A stretch of DNA of 64,000 nt, taken from Arthrobacter sp. 9V. GTDB taxonomy: Bacteria; Actinomycetota; Actinomycetes; Actinomycetales; Micrococcaceae. This document shows positions 32,949 to 41,634 of this stretch, in pieces (within the stretch, counting starts at the first letter, position 1; each line of letters opens with the position of its first letter). The notes beneath the pieces are model-generated. The model was not told the origin of the DNA. It made no database searches and was given only the letters and a program-made list of their open reading frames with translations. The position numbers were made by a program, and so were the translations under genes. The stretch lies in assembly GCF_902506065.1 (NCBI RefSeq), contig NZ_LR732912.1, positions 3,240,848 through 3,304,847 of the forward strand. The letters run 5' to 3'.

Positions 32949-34475
32949 TTGCAGCCTTCGGAAGCTACACATTCCAACACCCCGCAAGAGACCAAGACAG
33001 TGCTGGTCACCGGTGCCACCGGTTACATCGGCGGGCGTTTGGTCCCCCGACTCCTTGAAGCCGGCCACAAGGTCAAAGTCCTTGTCCGCACGCCGCAGAA
33101 AATTGCCGATGTTCCCTGGCACGATCAGGTTGAGATCGTCCAGGACAGCCTGTCCGATGCCCAGAGCCTGGCCGACGCGCTGAAGGGCGTGGATGTCCTC
33201 TACTACCTGGTCCACTCCATGGCCTCCGGGAGCGGATTTGAAGCCAAGGAAGAATCCATGGCCAAGCTGGTGGCCGCGGCTGCCGGGGAAGCGGGCGTGG
33301 ACAGGATCGTCTACCTGGGCGGCCTGCACCCTGAAAATGAGGAACTGTCCATCCATATGCGGTCCCGGGAGACCGTGGGGCGGGTATTCCTGGAGTCTGC
33401 GGTTGACTCAATAGTTTTCCAGGCCGGCGTGGTCATCGGTTCGGGCTCGGCGTCGTTCGAGATGATCCGGCACCTTGCCGAGACCCTGCCCGTCATGCCG
33501 GCGCCCAGCTGGGTCAATAACCGGGTTGAGGCAATCGCGGTCCGCGATGTACTTCATTACCTCGTGGCGGCGGCCTCGATCCCGGACAGGCTGAACCGTT
33601 CCTTTGATGTTGGTTCCAGGGATGTCCTGAAGTACAAGGACATGATGAATGAATACGCCGTGGAGCGCGGGCTCCCGCGGCGACTGGTGATAGCTCTTCC
33701 GGTGCCTGCTCCCAAGCTCGCTGGCTTGTGGGTTGCCTTGGTGACTCCCATTCCGTTGTCCATGTCCCTGCCTTTGGTGCAGTCGCTGCAGCACGATGCT
33801 GTCTCGCGGGAGCACGACGTCGACAAATACATTCCACAGCCCGACGGCGGACTGACGCCTTACCGGCGCGCCGTCGCCCTTGCGCTGGGCAAAGAACGGG
33901 ACGGACAGGTTGAGACCACCTGGGCCAACGCCGGCATTGACGCCGATCCCCTGCCGAGCGACCCCGACTGGGCCGGGTACAAAGTGTTCCTTGATGAACG
34001 GACCTTCCACAGCGAAGCCAAACCGGAACATGTGTGGACCATCATTGAGGGCATCGGAGGCAAGAACGGCTGGTACTCGCTTCCCTTGGCGTGGCGGGTC
34101 CGGGGGTGGCTGGACAAGTTGCAGGGCGGCGCAGGGCTCTTGCGGGGACGCAGGCACCCCAAGACCCTGAACACGGGTGAGGTAGTGGACTGGTGGCGGG
34201 TGGAAGCGATCGAGCGCGGACATCTGCTCCGTTTACGCGCCGAGATGCGGGCCCCCGGCGGCGCCTGGCTTGAATTGGCGGTAGAACCCGACGGCGATGG
34301 CAGCCTTTACAAGCAGCGGGCCATCTTCTTCCCCCGCGGCCTGGCGGGAAGGCTGTATTGGCTGGGTGTGTACCCCTTCCATGGGTTCATTTTCCCCTCC
34401 ATGGCCCGCAATATTTCGGCCGCAGCCACTACGCTCCAAGACGCCGGTTCAGGGGCGTCCACCCGGACCCCGTAG
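32949..34475 (+). CDS. NAD(P)-binding SDR-like protein fused to DUF2867 domain
   Basis: A 508-residue two-part protein. Residues about 15-230 are an atypical extended SDR/NmrA-like Rossmann domain (VLVTGATGYIGGRLVPRLLEAGHKV; VLYYLVHSM; RIVYLGGL). Residues about 340-495 form a DUF2867, START-like domain (YKVFLDERTFHSEAKPEHVW; GWYSLPLAWRVRGW; YWLGVYPFHGFIFPSMAR). Such fusions are usually annotated as SDR family oxidoreductases and have no firm function; a quinone or lipid substrate is possible. The TTG at 32949 is chosen because AGGAG lies 5 nt upstream; the ATG at 32901 has no such site. It is divergent from mfd. Confidence 0.78.
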   Translation: MQPSEATHSNTPQETKTVLVTGATGYIGGRLVPRLLEAGHKVKVLVRTPQKIADVPWHDQVEIVQDSLSDAQSLADALKGVDVLYYLVHSMASGSGFEAKEESMAKLVAAAAGEAGVDRIVYLGGLHPENEELSIHMRSRETVGRVFLESAVDSIVFQAGVVIGSGSASFEMIRHLAETLPVMPAPSWVNNRVEAIAVRDVLHYLVAAASIPDRLNRSFDVGSRDVLKYKDMMNEYAVERGLPRRLVIALPVPAPKLAGLWVALVTPIPLSMSLPLVQSLQHDAVSREHDVDKYIPQPDGGLTPYRRAVALALGKERDGQVETTWANAGIDADPLPSDPDWAGYKVFLDERTFHSEAKPEHVWTIIEGIGGKNGWYSLPLAWRVRGWLDKLQGGAGLLRGRRHPKTLNTGEVVDWWRVEAIERGHLLRLRAEMRAPGGAWLELAVEPDGDGSLYKQRAIFFPRGLAGRLYWLGVYPFHGFIFPSMARNISAAATTLQDAGSGASTRTP

Positions 34476-34522
34476 GATGTTGGGAGCTAAAAAGCTTCAC
34501 CACAACCATCCACGGAGGACCC

Positions 34523-35020
34523 ATGGCCCTGAGTGCATCCACCACCCTGCCCCACAGCGTTGACCGCGTAGCCGCAGTCTTCGTGAACGAAGATTTCCTG
34601 CGTCACACCAGTGAATACGTGGGCGGCTCCTTGGAATCGTTCACCATTGACGGCGACACCGCCGGCGCTTTCACCACCACCACGGTGCGCACGCTGCCCA
34701 CCACACGCCTGCCGGACATCGCCCGCAAGTTTGTTGGCGAAACCCTCAAGGTAACCCAGACCGAGAAGTGGGAAGCCCCGGCTGCCGACGGTTCACGGTC
34801 CAGCACCATTGCATTGAAGATCTCCGGCGCTCCGCTGGATGTCACCGCGGTCCAGCGCTTGGTGGCAGAAGGCGCCAGCACCAGGATCGAGCTCGAAGGC
34901 AACGTGACCTCCTCGGTTCCGTTCCTGGGTGGCAAGATCGCCGACGCCGCCGAGCCCATGGTGGGCAAGGCTCTGGGTATCCAGTCCCAGCAGGCGCAGG
35001 CCTGGCTCGAAAGCCACTAA
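34523..35020 (+). CDS. DUF2505 family protein (SRPBCC-like)
   Basis: A 165-residue soluble protein. It starts MALSASTTLPHSVDRVAAVF and has the conserved ending KIADAAEPMVGKALGIQSQQAQAWLESH typical of DUF2505, a polyketide-cyclase-like (SRPBCC) helix-grip fold of unknown role found in actinobacteria. A GGAGGACCC ribosome site supports the ATG at 34523. It precedes a SCO4848-like membrane protein by 1 bp, so the two are coupled. Confidence 0.8.
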   Translation: MALSASTTLPHSVDRVAAVFVNEDFLRHTSEYVGGSLESFTIDGDTAGAFTTTTVRTLPTTRLPDIARKFVGETLKVTQTEKWEAPAADGSRSSTIALKISGAPLDVTAVQRLVAEGASTRIELEGNVTSSVPFLGGKIADAAEPMVGKALGIQSQQAQAWLESH

Positions 35021-35021
35021 C

Positions 35022-35243
35022 GTGGAGATCCCCGCAATCCTGGCAATCGTCCTGATCGTTGCCGGCGTCTGGTCTTTGGTGGTGTGGCCGCAGTTCCTCA
35101 AGCGCGTCATGAAGGACCCCCGCGCCCGCGACGCCGCCGGGAAGGCCACCAAGTTCCTCACGGTCCACGTTGTGCTGGTCACCATTTCCATGGTGCTCGG
35201 ACTCGCGACGGCGGGCATTGGGATCGCGGGCCTGATCGCCTAG
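35022..35243 (+). CDS. Small SCO4848-like membrane protein
   Basis: A 73-residue protein starting at GTG (35022), 1 bp after the DUF2505 stop. It has two hydrophobic helices (IPAILAIVLIVAGVWSLVVWP; VVLVTISMVLGLATAGIGIAGL) around a basic loop (QFLKRVMKDPRARDAAGKA). This pattern matches the SCO4848 family of small actinobacterial membrane proteins. Function unknown; the pairing with DUF2505 suggests a joint role. Confidence 0.75.
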   Translation: MEIPAILAIVLIVAGVWSLVVWPQFLKRVMKDPRARDAAGKATKFLTVHVVLVTISMVLGLATAGIGIAGLIA

Positions 35244-35258
35244 CTTACCCAACTGATG

Positions 35259-35328
35259 TACCCAACTAGGGGACAGCACATGCTCTACTGAGCGGTCAGT
35301 GGAACAAGTGCTGTCCCCTAGTTGGGTA
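35259..35328. repeat. Intergenic palindrome, family C
   Basis: A perfect 21-bp inverted repeat (35259-35279 with 35308-35328) around a 28-nt loop; the arm contains CCCAACTAGGGGACAGCAC. A partial extra copy of TACCCAACT lies just before the left arm (35247-35255). It lies between two plus-strand genes, so it could stop transcription of the first; no T-run follows. Confidence 0.85.
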
Positions 35329-35412
35329 TGATGGACAGTGGTGTGCCGGGAAGTCTGGTCGGCGGTTCTTTTGCAGTACCCGCAAATGCCCGCCCACTTT
35401 TGAGGAGCCCTT

Positions 35413-36747
35413 GTGCCCCATCCATCGAACCAGCCCGCAGCACCCGAGCCCTCCCGTCAGGACGGCACCGGCAAAATCTTCTCCCGCTCCAGCTACCCCG
35501 AGTACCGCAGGATCCTCGCGATCCTGCGTACGGAAACTGTTGGCGGCGCCCTTCTCCTTGCCGCTACCGTGGTGGCGCTCATTTGGGCCAACTCCCCCGC
35601 AGCAGACGGCTATTTCGCACTCCGCGATGTCAAGATCGGCTATGAACCCTGGCATCTTGAGCTGAGCCTGGGCCATTGGGCTTCGGACGGACTCCTGGCG
35701 GTGTTTTTCTTCCTCGCCGGACTGGAACTCAAACGCGAATTCGTCGCCGGGGAACTCCGTAAACCCGCCAAAGCTGTTGTCCCCGTGGCCGCTGCCGTGG
35801 GTGGCGTGGTGGTTCCGGCCCTGATCTACGTTCTCTTCAACCTGGGGACCGCCGGCGAGACGCTCAAAGGCTGGGCCATCCCCACAGCCACGGACATTGC
35901 CTTCGCCTTGGCCGTGCTGGCCGTCATCAACACCCACCTGCCCGCCGCGCTCCGGACGTTCCTGCTGACGCTCGCCGTGGTTGATGACCTCATCGCAATC
36001 GGCATCATCGCTTTCTTCTACTCCACCGGGCTCCAGCCCCTCATGCTTTTGGCCGCCTTGGTGCCCCTGGCGCTCTTCACGTTCCTGGTCCAGAAACGGA
36101 TCCGCAGCTGGTATCTTCTGGTACCGCTCGCCTTGGCAACGTGGGGCTTCGTCCACGCCTCCGGCATTCACGCCACCGTGGCCGGGGTGCTGTTGGGCTT
36201 CGCCGTTCCGGTCCTGGCCAGCGGAAAAAAGGGAGAACCCGCCGAAGGCCTGGCTGAGCACCTCGAACACAAACTTCGCCCGTTCTCGGCAGGCTTTGCC
36301 GTGCCGGTCTTCGCGTTCTTCTCCGCCGGCGTGGCCTTGGGCGGCTTGGATGGGATGGGAGCCGCGCTCAGGGACCCCGTGGCTGTGGGTATTGTGGCAG
36401 CGCTGGTGGTGGGCAAGGCTGTGGGTGTCTTCGGCACCACGTTCCTGGTGACCAAAACCACCCGTGCGAGCCTGGACTCCAGCATCGCCTGGATCGACCT
36501 CTTCGGCCTGGCGCTGCTGGCCGGCATAGGATTCACCGTCTCGTTGCTGATCGGCGAGTTGAGCTTCGGCGCCGGCTCAGCCCATAACGACCACGCCAAG
36601 GTGGCCATCCTGGCTGGTTCCCTGATCTCGGCGCTGCTGGCCGCCGTCGTGCTTAAGGCACGTAACCGGCGCTACCGCCATGTGCAGGCAGAGGAAGAAC
36701 GGGACGACGACGGCGACGGCGTCCCTGACGTCTTCGCCCGCAGCTGA
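35413..36747 (+). CDS. nhaA: Na+/H+ antiporter
   Basis: A 444-residue NhaA-type antiporter that exchanges internal Na+ for external H+. Around 11-12 helices are visible, with the paired transport aspartates in [16 protein letters not shown] and the unwound-helix segments [15 protein letters not shown] and [18 protein letters not shown]. The C-terminal tail is charged ([14 protein letters not shown]), rich in acidic residues resembling a calcium-binding repeat. AGGAG lies upstream of the GTG at 35413. It stands alone, with a TATGAT -10-like sequence at about 35326. Confidence 0.93.
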   Translation: MPHPSNQPAAPEPSRQDGTGKIFSRSSYPEYRRILAILRTETVGGALLLAATVVALIWANSPAADGYFALRDVKIGYEPWHLELSLGHWASDGLLAVFFFLAGLELKREFVAGELRKPAKAVVPVAAAVGGVVVPALIYVLFNLGTAGETLKGWAIPTATDIAFALAVLAVINTHLPAALRTFLLTLAVVDDLIAIGIIAFFYSTGLQPLMLLAALVPLALFTFLVQKRIRSWYLLVPLALATWGFVHASGIHATVAGVLLGFAVPVLASGKKGEPAEGLAEHLEHKLRPFSAGFAVPVFAFFSAGVALGGLDGMGAALRDPVAVGIVAALVVGKAVGVFGTTFLVTKTTRASLDSSIAWIDLFGLALLAGIGFTVSLLIGELSFGAGSAHNDHAKVAILAGSLISALLAAVVLKARNRRYRHVQAEEERDDDGDGVPDVFARS

Positions 36748-36769
36748 GGAGGGGCTGCTCAGGCAGCTG

Positions 36770-37222
36770 CTACGCGGAGGCTTGGTTGAGGGCGTCCTCG
36801 GCAGCAACCCAGGAGATCATGGCGCATTTCACGCGGGCCGCGTAGCGGGCAACTCCTTCGAACGCCGCGGCATCACCCAGGATCTCCGGGTCTGCCTGTA
36901 CCTTTCCGCGCGAACGGAGAACTTCGCGGAAGTTATCTATCACCGAGTGCAGTTCCTCCACGGACATGCCCTCGCCAAGTTCGCTAAGCACCGAGGCCGA
37001 GGCCATGGAGATGGAGCAGCCCGCCCCGTCCCAGCTGATCTGCTGGACAGTTCCATCGGATACCGCAAGCCGCAGCGTCACCTCATCCCCGCACACAGGG
37101 TTCAGCTGGTGCGACTGCCCGGTGGATGTACCGTCCGGGGCGTCGGTTTGGGCCAGGCCGCTGCCGTGCCGCTGCTTGGAGTGGTCCAGGATGATCTGCT
37201 GGTACAGCTGGTCAAGACTCAT
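36770..37222 (-). CDS. sufU: Fe-S cluster assembly sulfur-transfer protein
   Basis: A 150-residue SufU. The three zinc/sulfur-acceptor cysteines are visible in NPVCGDE, GAGCSISMAS and RVKCAMISW, together with the SufU-specific insertion (about residues 70-130) absent from IscU. SufU takes sulfur from SufS in Gram-positive Suf systems. It lies 69 bp downstream of sufS on the same strand. The rest of the suf operon (sufBCD) is not in this window. Confidence 0.93.
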   Translation of the reverse strand: MSLDQLYQQIILDHSKQRHGSGLAQTDAPDGTSTGQSHQLNPVCGDEVTLRLAVSDGTVQQISWDGAGCSISMASASVLSELGEGMSVEELHSVIDNFREVLRSRGKVQADPEILGDAAAFEGVARYAARVKCAMISWVAAEDALNQASA

Positions 37223-37291
37223 GATGCTTGGTGCCTCTTCTGGGGAAATCGTGGTTAACGGCTGGGCGGCCTGGGACCTCGTTGCCGTGTG

Positions 37292-38617
37292 TCAGGCCTG
37301 GAAGTAGGCCCTTACACCCGAAACGGCATCGAGGAAAGCGTCGACGTCGTCCGTGGTGTTGTAAAGGTAGGTGCTGGCCCGGGTGGTTGCCGTCAGGCCC
37401 AGGCGTCGGTGCAGCGGCTGGGCACAGTGGTGGCCAACGCGAACGGCGATGCCGCGGTCATCAAGGAACTGTCCGACGTCATGCGCGTGAACGCCCGCGA
37501 CGTCGAAGGCGGCCAGCCCTATCCGTTCGGAACCCGAGGCAGGACCCACCACGCGAATGCCGTCTATGGCTTCGAGCCCTTTTACGAGCCGCTCACCCAA
37601 GGTGGTTTCCCACGCGTGGATACGGTCGATGCCCGTCTCAGTGAGGTAGTTCACTGCCGTTGCGAGCGCAACAGCCTGGGAAATGCGCTGGGTTCCGGCC
37701 TCGAATCGCTGCGGCGCCGGCAAGTACTCGGCCCGTTCCATGGTGACAGTGGTGATCATGGACCCGCCCGTCAGGAAAGGCGGCAGGACATCCAGCAACT
37801 CCTGCTTCCCGTACAGAACGCCGACGCCGGTGGGGGCCAGCATCTTGTGGCCGGAGAAAACAGCGAAATCGACGTCCAGTTCTTTGACATTCACAGCCAT
37901 ATGCGGAACGGACTGGCAAGCGTCCAGGACAACCAACGCACCCACGCGGCGGGCCATGGCCACCAGCTCAGTTACAGGGTTGATGGTGCCAAGGACGTTG
38001 GACGCGTGGCTGAAGGCAAGGACTTTGGTCCGCTCCCCCACGATTTCGGCCGCTGCATCCAGCCTCAGAGTGCCGTGGTCCGTGATGGGGATGTACTTCA
38101 GTGTGGCACCCGTGCGGAAGGCCAGCTCCTGCCAAGGAATGAGGTTGGCGTGATGTTCCATTTCGGTGACCACGATCTCGTCCCCAGGACCGATTGCGAG
38201 GTCCTTCAGCGCCGAAACGCCACGGCCCTGGGCAGCCCACAGGGCTGCGTTGGACAGCGCGTAGCTGACGAGGTTCAGGCCCTCCGTGGCGTTCGAAGTC
38301 CACACGGTTTCCTCATACTGAGCTCCGATGAAGTCCGCCACGGTCTGCCGCGCGTCCTCAAAGACCTCCGTAGCCTCCACGGCAAGGTGGTGGGCGCCCC
38401 GGTGAACGGCTGCGTTGCGTTGCTCGTAATACTCCTGCTCGGCTTCGATCACGCTGAGCGGATTCTGGGACGTGGCGCCGGAATCGAGATAGATCAAGGG
38501 TTTGCCGTGGACCAGCTGGTCCAGCACCGGGAAATCATTCCGGATCCGCAACACCTCCGCGTTGTCCATGGCATGCATGGATCGCTGCAGTGAGGCGGGA
38601 GTTGATACGGCAGTCAA
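37292..38617 (-). CDS. sufS: Cysteine desulfurase
   Basis: A 441-residue PLP enzyme of the SufS group that removes sulfur from cysteine for Fe-S clusters. The PLP lysine is in VFSGHKMLAPTG, the PLP aspartate in VVLDACQSVPHM, and the persulfide cysteine in RVGHHCAQP. The TTG start at 38617 has AAGGAG 7 nt upstream, and a GATAAT -10-like box lies about 35 bp before it, so it probably has its own promoter after the ATPase gene. sufU follows. Confidence 0.94.
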   Translation of the reverse strand: MTAVSTPASLQRSMHAMDNAEVLRIRNDFPVLDQLVHGKPLIYLDSGATSQNPLSVIEAEQEYYEQRNAAVHRGAHHLAVEATEVFEDARQTVADFIGAQYEETVWTSNATEGLNLVSYALSNAALWAAQGRGVSALKDLAIGPGDEIVVTEMEHHANLIPWQELAFRTGATLKYIPITDHGTLRLDAAAEIVGERTKVLAFSHASNVLGTINPVTELVAMARRVGALVVLDACQSVPHMAVNVKELDVDFAVFSGHKMLAPTGVGVLYGKQELLDVLPPFLTGGSMITTVTMERAEYLPAPQRFEAGTQRISQAVALATAVNYLTETGIDRIHAWETTLGERLVKGLEAIDGIRVVGPASGSERIGLAAFDVAGVHAHDVGQFLDDRGIAVRVGHHCAQPLHRRLGLTATTRASTYLYNTTDDVDAFLDAVSGVRAYFQA

Positions 38618-38696
38618 GGGGCGCTCCTTGGAAATCCTTCAGGGACTCCTCATTATCCCACGGTGGCCCCTGCCCGGCGGTGTGCCGTACAGCACG

Positions 38697-41165
38697 TCAG
38701 CCGCCTGCCCTCCCCGGCACCCAGCCCAGGGGTGGAACGATCCCGCTGTCGAAGGTGTTCCGGAGCCTTTCCAGCAGCACAGAGGCGCGGCGACTGGCAG
38801 CAGACCTCGTCCTGGCCTCATAGCCTTCAGCGGCCCGCGAGTAGCACAGGGCGGCATAGGCAAACTGCCGGTCCGCGGACAGGCTCCGGCCCGCGGCTTC
38901 AAGAGTCTTGGGATCGTGGCCCGCCAAGGCTGCAGCAAACGTTCCCCACGCTGTGCCTCCGGGACCGTGGACAGTGGCGGCAAGCACGCCAAGGCGGCGC
39001 AGGTTTCCGGAATCCTCGACGGCGGCACTGGCCGCGTTCAACGTGAGGAGAGAGAAAACTTCAGCTTCCAACAAAGGGCTGCCATGAGAGTGCAACGTTT
39101 CTGCAAGCGCCTCCAGATGACGTGACTTACCGGAAACCTGGTCCTGTGCGGCGGCGACAAACAGAGAGCTCAGCTGAGTGAGGAGATCGGGTTGCATGAG
39201 GAGACGGGGTTGTATGGCCGGGCCTTGCCGGGCTGCTGCTTCGCTTTGCCGTACCCTTGCCGTGGCCTGCCGGGGGTTCCCGCACAGCGCCTCGGAGTAG
39301 GCCAGCAGGGCCGCAGCCAGGGCGAGGACGGGCGGCAGGCCGGCGTCGTGCAGTTCTGCCGGAACCGGCTCCAAAGTAGCCCGGGCTGCGCGCGGGAGTC
39401 CTTGGCTGAGCTGGACGTAACCGCGGGCAACGTCCAGGCACGCCGAGAGGTGCATGGGCATGGTGTAGTCGGCAGGAGAGGTAAGGAGCGCGTCCACCTG
39501 TTCCCAATCCAGGGTGTACCGCAGGACAATGACGTGACGCAGCAGCGCGCCCGGGAGGAACAAGTCCAAGGCAGAGTCAGCTTTGATGGCTTCCATGGCC
39601 GCCGTTGACTTCATCAACGCCTCCGGTGCCGCCCCGGACAGCAGCAGACGCTCGGCTTCGCGCAGGTTCTCCACGATCAAGAGGGCAGGGTCGCCCGGCT
39701 CCCCCGAACGCCGGCCGGCAAGATCCGCCCCAGCCGCTTCCGCTTCCGGAGGCGCGGCACCCAGCAACCCCAGAGCCAGCAGGCGGTGCGCGGCGTCAAT
39801 CTTCACTTCAAGGGGCCCACCCGCAGTTGCCAGCTGCCGAAGTTCCGGACCTGCTTCCCGAATGTGGCCCTCGGCGATCAATGCCCGCGCCCTGACCAGC
39901 CTGGCCTCGTCCAAGTGGTCCGCCCCCGTCACTGCCGAGGCTGCCCTCAGGGCAAGTTCGGCCGTAGATGGCCTGTCAGCGGCCGGTGCGGCAGCGAGGA
40001 GAAGTTCGTCTGAGAGCGTCAGCCCGCAATCGAGGGTCCACGTTATCCATCGCAGCATGGTGGCCGCCGTCTCCGTTGTCAGTCCGGGCTCCTCAACGCC
40101 CAGCCGGAGCGCCATGCTCCGTGACCGGGGTACGGACAGCCGGGTGCCTTCCCCTCGCAGCCAGGAACTCGTGCGCAGCAGCGGGGGCCGTCCGGGCAGC
40201 AGCCTGACGTCGCGGTTCGAGAGGAGATGTTCCATGGCCTTTTGGCCGAAGTGGCGCTCCACTACCTCAAGGGCCACAGGCTCGGAGAGCGCGATCAGTT
40301 CAAGAGCCTGGCGTTCCTCCGGCGGACGCGAAATGTTCTCCGCCCGGACATGCTCAACAACACCGGGCCAGTCACAGTGTGCCCGGACATCAATGGTCCA
40401 GTAACCATCCATCCGCACCAGGAAACCGGAGCGGCGGGCGTCTCCGACGGCCAGGCCCAGCAATCCCACGTTGAAGCCGCTCATGGCGGCAAGGAGGCTG
40501 CTGGCACGCCGCTGGACATGTCCGCCAAGAATGGACTCGCACAGAGCGTGTGCCTCGCTGAACGTCAAGGGCGGCAGGAAGTACTGCTCCAGGAAGCCGT
40601 CCTCCCAGAGCTGGTACAGATCCGGCGGAAGGGGGTGTCGGCTTTCCGCCGTGGCAACCAGGGTTGCGCCGAAGCCGGGAATAAGTTGCAGCAAAACCGC
40701 CAGTGAAGCCGGATCAATGTAGTGGATGTCATCCACCAACAGAACCAGCTGCGGCCGTGACGGCTGGACGTGTCGTTTGCCCCGGCGTCGTCCGCGTGGT
40801 GGCGTATACAAGTAGTCGGCCGGCCCCAGAGTACTGCTCAGGGCCCGCAGAACGTGGAGGCCGGGGGCTACGGTTTCCTCCGCTTCAGCCGCCGAAACGG
40901 CATCCAAGGCCCCGAAATGAAGCGCTCGCCGTTCCGGTTTCCCCGCGAATGTACGGACATCGACGCTTTTGGGCAGTCCCTCTTTGATGGAGAGCAAAAG
41001 ATGGCTCTTACCGGAGCCCCGCTCTCCTACTACCACTATTCCGCTGGTGGACGCGGACGGCACCGCTGAAAGGATGAGGTTTAGAAGTTGCGCCCTGTCC
41101 GGAAATGGTGATGGCCTCAGACCGGCTGTGACGGTGTCTTCGTCCAGCCAAGGGTCCGGCAACAT
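38697..41165 (-). CDS. STAND/AAA ATPase of the LuxR (LAL) type without helix-turn-helix
   Basis: About 822 residues, the third of three tandem paralogues. Walker A is VVGERGSGKSHLL (about residues 45-57), Walker B LVLLVDDIHYID (near 140); an alpha-helical solenoid/TPR-like region follows from about 330 to the end. Unlike its two neighbours it stops (FDSGIVPPLGWVPGRAGG) exactly where the LuxR helix-turn-helix should begin, and no HTH-coding frame remains in the about 50 bp before the next promoter. The ATG at 41165 has GGAG 5 nt upstream. It may be a co-sensor or antagonist of its neighbours; this is an inference. Confidence 0.8.
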   Translation of the reverse strand: MLPDPWLDEDTVTAGLRPSPFPDRAQLLNLILSAVPSASTSGIVVVGERGSGKSHLLLSIKEGLPKSVDVRTFAGKPERRALHFGALDAVSAAEAEETVAPGLHVLRALSSTLGPADYLYTPPRGRRRGKRHVQPSRPQLVLLVDDIHYIDPASLAVLLQLIPGFGATLVATAESRHPLPPDLYQLWEDGFLEQYFLPPLTFSEAHALCESILGGHVQRRASSLLAAMSGFNVGLLGLAVGDARRSGFLVRMDGYWTIDVRAHCDWPGVVEHVRAENISRPPEERQALELIALSEPVALEVVERHFGQKAMEHLLSNRDVRLLPGRPPLLRTSSWLRGEGTRLSVPRSRSMALRLGVEEPGLTTETAATMLRWITWTLDCGLTLSDELLLAAAPAADRPSTAELALRAASAVTGADHLDEARLVRARALIAEGHIREAGPELRQLATAGGPLEVKIDAAHRLLALGLLGAAPPEAEAAGADLAGRRSGEPGDPALLIVENLREAERLLLSGAAPEALMKSTAAMEAIKADSALDLFLPGALLRHVIVLRYTLDWEQVDALLTSPADYTMPMHLSACLDVARGYVQLSQGLPRAARATLEPVPAELHDAGLPPVLALAAALLAYSEALCGNPRQATARVRQSEAAARQGPAIQPRLLMQPDLLTQLSSLFVAAAQDQVSGKSRHLEALAETLHSHGSPLLEAEVFSLLTLNAASAAVEDSGNLRRLGVLAATVHGPGGTAWGTFAAALAGHDPKTLEAAGRSLSADRQFAYAALCYSRAAEGYEARTRSAASRRASVLLERLRNTFDSGIVPPLGWVPGRAGG

Positions 41166-41634
41166 GCACACTCCAATAGCAGCAGTCCCATGATCCGGGA
41201 GGGGTTTGGGGTTCCGCGATGCGCGGTCCCTGGCCTAGAAGCCGGCGGCGGCTGGGGGGAGAGTCTCGGTCTCAGAAGACTCTGTCGCCGCCGGCTTCGT
41301 ACAGGGCCGGTCCACCTTTCGGCGGCCGGAGCATCGGCCAAAGAGACCTTCCGATGCGGGTGATGCGATTTCCGGAATCCCGGTGATGCTTGGGGCTGAA
41401 CCGTTCTTCCAAGATCAATACTGCCGGGGCGCACCACGGCGTACATCAGTAGTTGGTACTCGAAAAACAGCCCCCTTTTGCTTCCCCGGTACTCTGTTGT
41501 ACTCAGTCCCCGGACAAGGCACTACTTGGTTGCGACACGAAATACCCGTGCATTACTCCATTGATTGGTTAAATACCGCGGGATTCCGGGGCTCGTGATT
41601 CCGGAGGCTGTTTTGTGCGGTACTCAGGGGGGCG
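41166..41634 (-). promoter_or_regulatory. 470-bp intergenic region with repeated GTACTC motifs
   Basis: No gene is visible. GGTACTC occurs at 41455-41461, 41488-41494 and 41619-41625, and TGTACTC at 41498-41504, all in the same direction (GAGTACC/A read toward the downstream ATPase gene). AAAACAGCC (about 41465-41473) and GGCTGTTTT (about 41607-41615) form an inverted pair flanking this block. The length and repeats suggest the real control region of the HTH-less ATPase gene. Confidence 0.5.
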
